Source of the DNA: an uncultured Bacteroidales bacterium | GTDB taxonomy: Bacteria > Bacteroidota > Bacteroidia > Bacteroidales > UBA932 | DNA: 5,037 nt | Reading direction: 5' to 3' | Assembly: GCA_905236955.1 (NCBI GenBank) | Contig: CAJOQW010000089.1 | Location: 1-5,037 of the forward strand | In this document: positions 1 through 5,037 of the stretch, piece by piece | Position numbering within the stretch: the first letter of the stretch is position 1 | Layout: every line of letters starts with the position of its first letter | Translations under genes and position numbers: made by a program | The notes under the pieces: model-generated | Database searches by the model: none | The model's input: the letters and a program-made list of their open reading frames with translations, nothing else | What the model was told of the DNA's origin: nothing

Positions 1-1
1 C

Positions 2-949
2 CGCGAAGAAGTCGGTCTTCCGGGGCTGGGAACTTTCATGTCGGAGTTCGTCCCGGCCAGTTTCTCGGACAGGGGTTATACGATCAACCCTCCCTACAAG
101 CGTGTCACGTTCGTCCCCGGCCGCACCGAGGACGATTCCCTCGTGAAACTCTATGCCAAAAGCAATGATATAGACGAAGACCAGTCCAAGGCCATCATTC
201 AGCATTTCCTGGAAGAGACCAAGAAGGTGCTGATGGACCGCAAGACCGTGGTGTTTCCCGGCCTGGGGCGCCTGAGGGCCACCCGCCAGAACAATTTCTT
301 CTTCATAACCGACGAATCCCTCGACATATATCCCGACGGGTACGGCCTCCAGAGCATAAGCCTCAAAAATCACGAGGAAACTCCGGCCGAGGTGCATCAT
401 GTGGTGTCGTCTCTCGCCGATATCCTGGTGGAACCGGCCGATACCGAGATGGTGGAACCCGCTGAGCCTGAGACCTCCGATGGAGCGGTGGTATTGGAAC
501 CTGTAGCCACCCTCGGCTCCATAAGAGGGGGGACCACTTCAGTGGTGGGGCCGAACGATAGTGAGGCGGTTTCAGTACCACCGACTCCATCGGAGGCAGA
601 GGAATCGGAAGTGGCGGAAGTTGGAAAGGAAGCCGGAGACGTCCAGGAAGCGGAACCTGAGGAGCCGGAGCCGGAACCCGTGCCCAGGCAGGCATACGTC
701 AAGCCCGCCTTGTCGGTCAAGCTGCCCGAATATCCGAAACCGGTAGTCACGGTAAAGAAAGCCAAATATATACGTCCGAAGAACAAGGTCCGCAGGCACA
801 TAAACAAGTGGGTCTGGCTGGCTCCCCTTATAGTCATCCTCCTCGCAGCCCTTGCCCTTGCCGTATTCCTCGTCCTGGCCCATGTGGCGCCGGATTTCAT
901 AGATTCCATCCTTTATACTCCGGAAGAACTCCGCATAATCAACTACTAG
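2..949 (+). CDS. Membrane-anchored protein with two CCDC81-type HU domains (5' end missing)
   Basis: The reading frame is open from base 2, so the first ATG at base 38 is probably internal. The codons before it read REEVGLPGLGTF, the conserved PGLG core of a CCDC81-type HU domain (HU/IHF superfamily, DNA-binding fold). Residues here count from that ATG. The first HU domain ends near residue 28 (ASFSDRGYTINPPYKRVTF). A second full copy spans about 32-110, with its own core FPGLGRL. Next come an acidic Glu/Pro/Ser-rich segment (about 118-216), a basic stretch rich in Lys, Arg and Pro (223-257), one membrane helix (about 258-282) and a short tail ending in NY. Bacteroidetes relatives often carry a C-terminal peptidoglycan-binding SPOR domain, but none is present here. 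The layout suggests HU domains in the cytoplasm tethered to the inner membrane. DNA binding and a role in chromosome or envelope organisation are inferred from the family. It lies 3 bases before the Nudix gene, probably in the same operon. Confidence 0.88.
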   Translation, partial: REEVGLPGLGTFMSEFVPASFSDRGYTINPPYKRVTFVPGRTEDDSLVKLYAKSNDIDEDQSKAIIQHFLEETKKVLMDRKTVVFPGLGRLRATRQNNFFFITDESLDIYPDGYGLQSISLKNHEETPAEVHHVVSSLADILVEPADTEMVEPAEPETSDGAVVLEPVATLGSIRGGTTSVVGPNDSEAVSVPPTPSEAEESEVAEVGKEAGDVQEAEPEEPEPEPVPRQAYVKPALSVKLPEYPKPVVTVKKAKYIRPKNKVRRHINKWVWLAPLIVILLAALALAVFLVLAHVAPDFIDSILYTPEELRIINY

Positions 950-952
950 CGA

Positions 953-1513
953 ATGTTTTCCCTTATTTATCCTCCGGAGCCGGCTCCTCTCCTGGGCCCG
1001 AAGTCCAAGAATTCGGAAATATTGCCCGTGGTCGAACCGACAGGGATAGTCACGGGCAGGGCCTGTCGCAACCATATCCATGACGGAAGCCTGCTCCTGC
1101 ATCCCGTGACGCATCTGCATATAATCAACAGGGAATCCAAGATATACCTGCAGAAGCGCGGACCTGGCAAGAAACTCCTTCCGGGCTGCTGGGACACCGC
1201 TGTCGGCGGGCATGTCTCTTATGGAGAGCAACTCGAAGAAACCCTTTACAGGGAAGCCCGGGAGGAGCTGGGTTTCACCGATTTCAATCCGGTCTTCCTG
1301 GGGACATACGAGTATGCGGGCTGCAACGAGAGGGAACTGGTGGCGGTTTTCGCCACCATCACATCGCAGACCCCGGAACCGGACGGGGTAGAGGTGACCG
1401 AAGGCCGCTGGTGGACGGACGAAGAGATTGCCGCCGCTCCCAAGGGAACCATCACCCCAAACTTCCTGCAGGAATACGCCCGGATCAAAGACACCCTGAT
1501 GGCACTTCTATGA
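953..1513 (+). CDS. Nudix hydrolase
   Basis: This 186-residue cytoplasmic protein has a perfect Nudix box at residues 86-108, matching G-x5-E-x7-R-E-U-x-E-E-x-G-U: G86, E92, R100, E101, E104, E105, G107. These residues bind divalent metal and cleave a diphosphate linked to another group. The preceding LQKRGPGKKLLPGCWDTAVGGH and the N-terminal pattern LPVVEPTGIVTGRACR...LLHPVTHLHI fit the Bacteroidetes Nudix group related to YfcD and isopentenyl-diphosphate isomerase-like proteins. The motif does not reveal the substrate. ATG 953 is the only ATG before the conserved domain. It leaves about 20 non-conserved residues first and no clear Shine-Dalgarno, which is normal for Bacteroidetes. The gene starts 3 bases after the HU gene and its TGA overlaps the next ATG, so co-translation is likely. 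Because it neighbours a GalT/HIT-like domain and an AmpG-like importer, a nucleotide-sugar or similar diphosphate substrate is a reasonable but untested guess. Confidence 0.94.
   Translation: MFSLIYPPEPAPLLGPKSKNSEILPVVEPTGIVTGRACRNHIHDGSLLLHPVTHLHIINRESKIYLQKRGPGKKLLPGCWDTAVGGHVSYGEQLEETLYREAREELGFTDFNPVFLGTYEYAGCNERELVAVFATITSQTPEPDGVEVTEGRWWTDEEIAAAPKGTITPNFLQEYARIKDTLMALL
1510..1513 (+). other. ATGA stop/start overlap between Nudix and DUF4922-SpoIID genes
   Basis: The ATG of the fusion gene (1510-1512) shares bases with the TGA of the Nudix gene (1511-1513). This decides the start of the fusion gene, whose frame is otherwise open upstream, and suggests that ribosomes finishing the Nudix message restart on the next gene. 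Confidence 0.85.
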
Positions 1514-3564
1514 GCGAGATAGACAAATTCATAAACGACCAGTTGTCGGTATGGCCGCTTGCCGCTGCAAATTTCAGGGCTGTGAAGAATGCGGAGTACA
1601 AGGAGTTCACCGTAGGCGGACAGAAGGTGACTGCGCAGTTGAATCCTTGCAGGATAGCATCCTCCACGGCCGAGATCGACGCCGAATCCCTCGCCGCGAG
1701 AGAGTGTTTCCTTTGTGCCGACAAACGCCCCAGGGAGCAGTTCCACCTCAAGTATGAAGGCAAGAAGGGCAGGATGTACAACATCCAGATCAATCCCTAC
1801 CCGATTTTCCGCGGTCATCTTGTAATTGTCCGGGACGAACATATGCCCCAGACCATCTGGCACCATTTCCCGGACATGCTTCTTTTCTCCCGCCTCTACC
1901 CCGACTTCACGGTTTATTACAACGGCCCCGTGAGCGGCGCATCGGCACCCGACCACCTTCACTTCCAGGCCTGTCCTCGCGGGATCCTGCCGCTCGAGGG
2001 CAGCATTGACGCATTCCTGGACAATCCGGGTGAGCCTATTGCGCGGGTCAAGGAAGCCGCCATGTACAAATACGAGGGCTTCACCAGGGGGATATTCGCA
2101 ATGAAGGCCACGACCCAGAAGTCGATGGCGAAGCTTTGTTACCGGCTGTTGGAGTGTTCTCCCCGCATCGAGGGCGAGAACGAACCCCGTTTCAACCTGT
2201 ACTGCTGGTACAAAGGCGGCGAGTTCCGGACCGTTGTGGTGTTGAGGTCGCAGTTCCGGAGCCACCATTATTCTTCTGAAGGGGCCGACCAACTCACAAT
2301 GAGCCCCGGAGCCGCCGAGATGGCCGGGTTCTTTGTCACTCCGAAGAAATCCGATTTCGACAAACTTTCTTCCAGGCTCCTGCAAGAGATGATAGACGAG
2401 GTATCGATCACTCCCGAGCAGGAGACAATGGTGTTATGGCGCCTTATCCGCACACAACCCAGCATAGATGTGGGCATAATGGCGGCGGAGGAGATCCGTT
2501 TCGAGATCATCTCCGACGGCGCAGGGCCGCAGAGGGTGTCTTTCGTGGACGGCAAGATCAATTACGACGGTGCCCTTTACGACTCCCTCACTTTCGATGC
2601 CATCACCCGCTCCACCCTCTTCGCCGAGCCGACGTTCATACTTTATGACATCCCCATAGGGATAGATTTCCATTGGCAGCGGAAAGTTACTCGCAAGTTC
2701 GCCGGAAGGCTGAGCTTCATAGTGGAGGGGGACAAGATACGCGCCGTAAATACCATAGGAGCCGAGGACTACCTCCTCAGCGTGATTTCCAGCGAGATGC
2801 AGTCGGGGGCCCCGCTCGAGTTCCTGAAGGCCCACGCCATCATCTCCCGCAGCTGGCTGATGAACAACCTGCACACCCACGAAGGGTTCGATGTCTGTGC
2901 CGACGACCATTGCCAGCGTTACCAGGGCCTTGACAAGGTGGCGGGTTCCGCCGTTCGGGACGCCATCGACCAGACATGGGGAAAACTCCTCATGTACGAA
3001 GGGGAAATCTGCGACGCGCGGTATTCGAAATGCTGCGGAGGTACCACCGAGATCTTCAGCACCTGCTGGGAAGGGGAGGACCGCGGCTATCTGCAAAGCG
3101 TTCAGGATGAGTTCTGCGGCAGGGCGGGCGAGAGCGTGCTCAAGAGGGTGCTGATGGATTATGACCTGCCTACGCGTGATTTCTACCGCTGGGAGGTCCG
3201 TTATTCCCGCGAAGAACTATCCGCGCTGGTTGCCAGGCGTACCGGAACCGATTTCGGGACCATCCAGGCCCTTGAACCGGTGGAAACCGGTCCTTCCGGG
3301 CGAATCAAATATCTCCGTATCGTGGGGACCCGTAAAATAGCCGTCATCGGAAAGGAACTGGCGATACGCAGGGCCCTGAGCGAAAGCCATCTTAAGAGTT
3401 CCGCCTTCACTGTGGAATGGGAAGGGGACGAGTGCATCCTGAAGGGGAAGGGCTGGGGACACGGAGTGGGCCTGTGCCAGATCGGAGCCGCCCAAATGGC
3501 GGCGGAAGGCTATGATTGCGGGCAGATACTGTCTCACTATTACAAAGGATCCGAAGTTGTATGA
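1510..3564 (+). CDS. DUF4922 (GalT/HIT-like) - SpoIID/LytB fusion protein
   Basis: This 684-residue protein has two parts. Residues about 1-310 match DUF4922, resembling the GalT/Ap4A-phosphorylase branch of the HIT superfamily. They include C66-x-x-C69 (possible zinc pair), NPYPIFRGHLVIV..EH (95-111) and H149-L-H151-F-Q153, the H-x-H-x-Q nucleotidyl-transfer motif. Residues about 318-684 are a SpoIID/LytB domain, whose family cleaves peptidoglycan glycan strands (SpoIID) or enhances amidases (LytB). Seen here are ..EDYLLSVISSEM with candidate catalytic E429, LKAHAIISRSW (439-449), C463-ADDHC468-QRYQG (probable zinc site), SKCCGG (506-511) and the C-terminal GWGHGVGLCQIGA (648-660). Neither a signal peptide nor a membrane helix is visible, so the chain should be cytoplasmic, unusual for SpoIID. 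The frame is open upstream to 1411, but ATG 1510 overlaps the Nudix stop (ATGA) and begins the DUF4922 homology. No stop or restart codon separates the domains near base 2460, so the fusion looks genuine. It directly precedes the AmpG-like permease, suggesting cell-wall fragment salvage. Substrates are unknown. Confidence 0.92.
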   Translation: MSEIDKFINDQLSVWPLAAANFRAVKNAEYKEFTVGGQKVTAQLNPCRIASSTAEIDAESLAARECFLCADKRPREQFHLKYEGKKGRMYNIQINPYPIFRGHLVIVRDEHMPQTIWHHFPDMLLFSRLYPDFTVYYNGPVSGASAPDHLHFQACPRGILPLEGSIDAFLDNPGEPIARVKEAAMYKYEGFTRGIFAMKATTQKSMAKLCYRLLECSPRIEGENEPRFNLYCWYKGGEFRTVVVLRSQFRSHHYSSEGADQLTMSPGAAEMAGFFVTPKKSDFDKLSSRLLQEMIDEVSITPEQETMVLWRLIRTQPSIDVGIMAAEEIRFEIISDGAGPQRVSFVDGKINYDGALYDSLTFDAITRSTLFAEPTFILYDIPIGIDFHWQRKVTRKFAGRLSFIVEGDKIRAVNTIGAEDYLLSVISSEMQSGAPLEFLKAHAIISRSWLMNNLHTHEGFDVCADDHCQRYQGLDKVAGSAVRDAIDQTWGKLLMYEGEICDARYSKCCGGTTEIFSTCWEGEDRGYLQSVQDEFCGRAGESVLKRVLMDYDLPTRDFYRWEVRYSREELSALVARRTGTDFGTIQALEPVETGPSGRIKYLRIVGTRKIAVIGKELAIRRALSESHLKSSAFTVEWEGDECILKGKGWGHGVGLCQIGAAQMAAEGYDCGQILSHYYKGSEVV
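3561..3564 (+). other. ATGA stop/start overlap between DUF4922-SpoIID and permease genes
   Basis: The same arrangement recurs: ATG 3561-3563 and TGA 3562-3564. It favours 3561 over the in-frame ATG at 3516 as the permease start and suggests coupled production of the SpoIID fusion and the importer. Confidence 0.8.
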
Positions 3565-4829
3565 AAAGGTCGCCCTGGTTTTGGGTGCCTTCCCTTTATT
3601 TCATCGAGGGCATCCCTTATTTCCTGGTGAACGTGGTGTCCGTCACCCTGTTCAAGAGGCTGGGCATGGACAATGCATCCCTTGCCGCACTGACTTCGCT
3701 GCTCTATCTTCCATGGGTGGTCAAGCCTCTTTGGAGCCCACTTGTCGATGTCGTGAGGACCAAACGCTGGTGGATACTCGCCATGCAGGCCGCTATGACG
3801 GTCTGTTTCGCGGTACTGGCCCTCTCCCTGCCGCGCAAGACCGGGGAGCCTGTGGGTGCCTTTGTGCCGGCGCTGATAATGTTTTATATCTGCGCCATGC
3901 TCTCCGCCACCCATGACATCGCCGCGGACGGCTTCTACATGCTTGCCCTTTCCGAGCACGACCAGAGTCTTTTCGTCGGGATAAGGAGCACATTCTACCG
4001 TATAGCGAGCGTGTTCGGGCAAGGCGTCATCGTAGTTGTGGCCGGCCTGCTCGAGACCCGTTATGGCGACATCCCACGCGCATGGGTGCATACCTTGCTG
4101 GGTGCCTCTTTCCTGCTGTTGATCCTGAGTCTGTGGCATTTCTTCGCGCTGCCACCTGAAGAAGCGGCACCGCGTGCCGAAAAGAGGAACTTCGGATTGG
4201 CTTTCGCGACTTTCTTCAAGAAACCGGGTGTCTGGCTGGCACTGCTCTTCATGCTGCTTTTCCGCCTTCCGGAGGCCTTTTCCGTAAAGATGCTGACACC
4301 GTTCCTGCTCGATCCGGTTTCCGCCGGGGGGCTTGGACTGAGCACTGCGCAGAGCGGACTTATTTACGGGACGGTTGGCGTGATAGCCCTTACTGTCGGG
4401 GGGATACTGGGGGGAATATACGCCGCCAGGGTGGGTCTTCGCAAGGCATTGTGGCCCATGGCTCTGAGCCTGGCCCTGCCGTGCGCGGTCTATCTTTATC
4501 TGGCCGTCTCACAACCTTCTTCGCTATGGGTGGTTTATGTCTGCGTCGCCCTCGACCAGTTCGGGTACGGGTTCGGCTTTACGGCCTATATGCTCTATAT
4601 GATATATTTCAGCGAAGGAGAGTACCGCACTTCGCACTATGCCATATGCACCGCTTTCATGGCCCTGAGCATGATGGTTCCCGGATTTTTCGCAGGCTGG
4701 CTCCAGGAGAAGATGGGTTATATAGGGTTCTTCGCCATGGTCATGGTGTGCTGCCTTGCAACCGTGCTGGTAACCGCATTGCTGCCCCGCAGGATAAGGC
4801 CCGAGTTCGGGAAAAAAATTTCGGCATAA
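3561..4829 (+). CDS. AmpG-like major facilitator permease (probable muropeptide or amino-sugar importer)
   Basis: This 422-residue inner-membrane protein has about 12 hydrophobic helices, near residues 8-31, 41-63, 70-90, 98-127, 137-164 and 173-196, then six more after a charged central loop (EEAAPRAEKR). AmpG-type signatures are the first helix with FIEGIPYF, LLYLPWVVKPLWSPLVD followed by the basic loop VVRTKR (52-69), and SATHDIAADGFYM (115-127) in helix 4. AmpG in E. coli imports anhydro-muropeptides; related Bacteroidetes permeases near MurNAc-catabolism genes have been linked to MurNAc uptake (MurT of Tannerella forsythia, from memory). This copy is shorter than the roughly 490-residue E. 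coli protein with 14 helices. An in-frame ATG at 3516 would add 15 residues inside the previous gene. I chose ATG 3561 because it overlaps the upstream TGA and starts MKRSPWFW just before helix 1. A weak AAAGGA lies at 3544-3549. It is the last gene of the tight operon. The exact cargo is inferred from its neighbours. Confidence 0.88.
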   Translation: MKRSPWFWVPSLYFIEGIPYFLVNVVSVTLFKRLGMDNASLAALTSLLYLPWVVKPLWSPLVDVVRTKRWWILAMQAAMTVCFAVLALSLPRKTGEPVGAFVPALIMFYICAMLSATHDIAADGFYMLALSEHDQSLFVGIRSTFYRIASVFGQGVIVVVAGLLETRYGDIPRAWVHTLLGASFLLLILSLWHFFALPPEEAAPRAEKRNFGLAFATFFKKPGVWLALLFMLLFRLPEAFSVKMLTPFLLDPVSAGGLGLSTAQSGLIYGTVGVIALTVGGILGGIYAARVGLRKALWPMALSLALPCAVYLYLAVSQPSSLWVVYVCVALDQFGYGFGFTAYMLYMIYFSEGEYRTSHYAICTAFMALSMMVPGFFAGWLQEKMGYIGFFAMVMVCCLATVLVTALLPRRIRPEFGKKISA

Positions 4830-4831
4830 TA

Positions 4832-4842
4832 AATGTAACATT
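4832..4842. repeat. Perfect 11-base palindrome AATGTAACATT
   Basis: Arms AATGT and ACATT are perfect inverted copies around a single A, three bases after the permease stop codon. It could be an operator half-site pair for a dimeric regulator of the downstream gene. Short AT-rich palindromes also arise by chance, and no T-run follows to make it a terminator. Confidence 0.3.
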
Positions 4843-4846
4843 CCAG

Positions 4847-4886
4847 ATGTTTTTGCGTCTATACAGTAAACGAACACTAAAAACAT
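4847..4886 (+). repeat. 8-base inverted repeat in the leader of the secreted-protein gene
   Basis: ATGTTTTT (4847-4854) is a perfect inverted copy of AAAAACAT (4879-4886), with 24 bases between; G4855 and T4878 could add one wobble pair in RNA. The right arm ends 10 bases before the ATG, so pairing in the transcript could affect translation start. The stem is AT-rich and weak, so chance is a real alternative. Confidence 0.25.
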
Positions 4887-4896
4887 ATTGAGCACC

Positions 4897-5037
4897 ATGA
4901 GAACTTCTTTCAAAATCGCACTTGCAGCTGCAGCAGCTGCAGCGCTTGCCCTTACCTCAGTAGACCTCAGTGCCCAATCACGCGGCGGAGGCAGTTCCCG
5001 AAGCGGTTCGAGCAGCCGTTCTTCCAGCAGTGTATCC
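4897..5037 (+). CDS. Secreted Ser/Gly/Arg-rich protein (3' end missing)
   Basis: The window ends inside this gene after exactly 47 codons. Residues 1-6 (MRTSFK) are a basic start, residues 7-21 a hydrophobic, Ala-rich core, and the likely signal-peptidase site is LSA26|Q27. Gln after the cut is common in exported Bacteroidetes proteins. The visible mature part is low-complexity: 12 of residues 28-47 are Ser, the rest mainly Gly and Arg, with no Cys that would indicate a lipoprotein. The ATG follows an A-rich leader without a Shine-Dalgarno, typical of Bacteroidetes. A 67-base AT-rich gap separates it from the permease, so it is probably transcribed on its own. I do not recognise the family. 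The function must lie in the missing C-terminal part; a linker ahead of an envelope domain is one possibility. Confidence 0.75.
   Translation, partial: MRTSFKIALAAAAAAALALTSVDLSAQSRGGGSSRSGSSSRSSSSVS
4924..4941 (+). repeat. In-frame 9-base tandem repeat in the signal-peptide core
   Basis: GCAGCTGCA occurs twice back to back, each copy encoding three Ala in the hydrophobic core of the signal peptide. A gain or loss of one unit would change the core by three residues without shifting the frame. It may simply reflect Ala codon use. Confidence 0.5.

Larger units (their letters stand above)
4830..4896 (+). promoter_or_regulatory. AT-rich leader and probable promoter region of the secreted-protein gene
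   Basis: This is the only intergenic gap of any size in the window and is clearly more AT-rich than the genes around it. It holds a TTTG at 4852-4855 that could be a Bacteroidetes -33 element, but I find no good match to the -7 consensus TAnnTTTG at the right distance (ACATATTG at 4883-4890 is poor and too far). It also contains a short palindrome (4832-4842) and an 8-base inverted repeat (4847-4854 with 4879-4886). A promoter here is inferred from position and composition. Confidence 0.4.

Noticed and set aside
572..1231. Antisense reading frame spanning the HU/Nudix junction
   Set aside because: It runs across two genes on the other strand, and its translation is a shadow of the Glu/Pro-rich segment and the Nudix start.
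1411..1509. Possible 33-codon upstream extension of the DUF4922-SpoIID gene
   Set aside because: The extension lies fully inside the Nudix gene in another frame; the ATGA overlap at 1510 and the start of domain homology there are more convincing.
1246..2385. Long antisense reading frame (379 codons) opposite the Nudix and DUF4922 genes
   Set aside because: It is opposite two well-supported genes with clear motifs, its translation resembles no family, and long antisense frames are expected in GC-rich coding DNA.
2434..3096. Antisense reading frame of 220 codons opposite the SpoIID domain
   Set aside because: It mirrors a conserved domain with an intact + strand frame and shows no motif or start context of its own.
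3516..3560. Possible 15-codon upstream extension of the permease
   Set aside because: It overlaps the conserved end of the SpoIID domain; ATG 3561 gives the ATGA overlap and the normal short N-terminus before helix 1.
4800..4818. Hairpin CCCGAGTTCGGG followed by an A-run, looking like a terminator
   Set aside because: A + strand terminator needs a T-run after the stem, and here there are As. On the - strand the T-run precedes the stem. It also lies inside the permease coding end.
4845..4860. Small stem AGATG/CGTCT with a T-rich loop after the permease gene
   Set aside because: Only five pairs including a wobble, and no T-run follows the stem, so it does not support a terminator call.

Overview
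This window looks like chromosomal DNA from a fairly GC-rich member of the Bacteroidales (Bacteroidetes). The family content points that way: a two-copy CCDC81-type HU protein with a membrane anchor, a DUF4922 domain, the Bacteroidales form of SpoIID/LytB without a signal peptide, and a secreted protein with a '...SA|Q' signal-peptide end. Shine-Dalgarno sequences are weak or absent. The genus cannot be fixed from the sequence; a Rikenellaceae/Alistipes-like source is only a guess.

All genes lie on the + strand. (1) Bases 2-949 hold the 3' part of a gene for a membrane-anchored protein with two HU/IHF-like domains; its start lies before the window. (2) Bases 953-1513 encode a Nudix hydrolase with a perfect Nudix box. 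(3) Bases 1510-3564 encode a 684-residue fusion of a DUF4922 domain (GalT/HIT-like, with an H-x-H-x-Q motif) to a SpoIID/LytB peptidoglycan-lytic domain. (4) Bases 3561-4829 encode a 12-helix permease of the AmpG-like major facilitator group. (5) After a 67-base AT-rich gap, bases 4897-5037 begin a secreted Ser/Gly/Arg-rich protein cut off by the window end.

Genes 1 to 4 are packed as an operon: 3 bases separate genes 1 and 2, and genes 2/3 and 3/4 each overlap by ATGA. The AmpG-like importer beside a SpoIID domain suggests uptake and breakdown of cell-wall fragments. The Nudix and GalT/HIT-like domains would supply cytoplasmic nucleotide-sugar or sugar-phosphate chemistry. The substrates are inferred, not visible in the sequence.

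The most interesting point is that the SpoIID domain, normally outside the cell membrane, is fused behind a cytoplasmic-type enzyme domain, with no signal peptide or membrane segment anywhere in the chain. If it is active, it may act on imported wall fragments inside the cell. Gene 5 has its own leader region and is probably a separate transcription unit. I see no RNA genes, CRISPR arrays, insertion sequences or convincing terminators, and no gene-free stretch longer than 67 bases.
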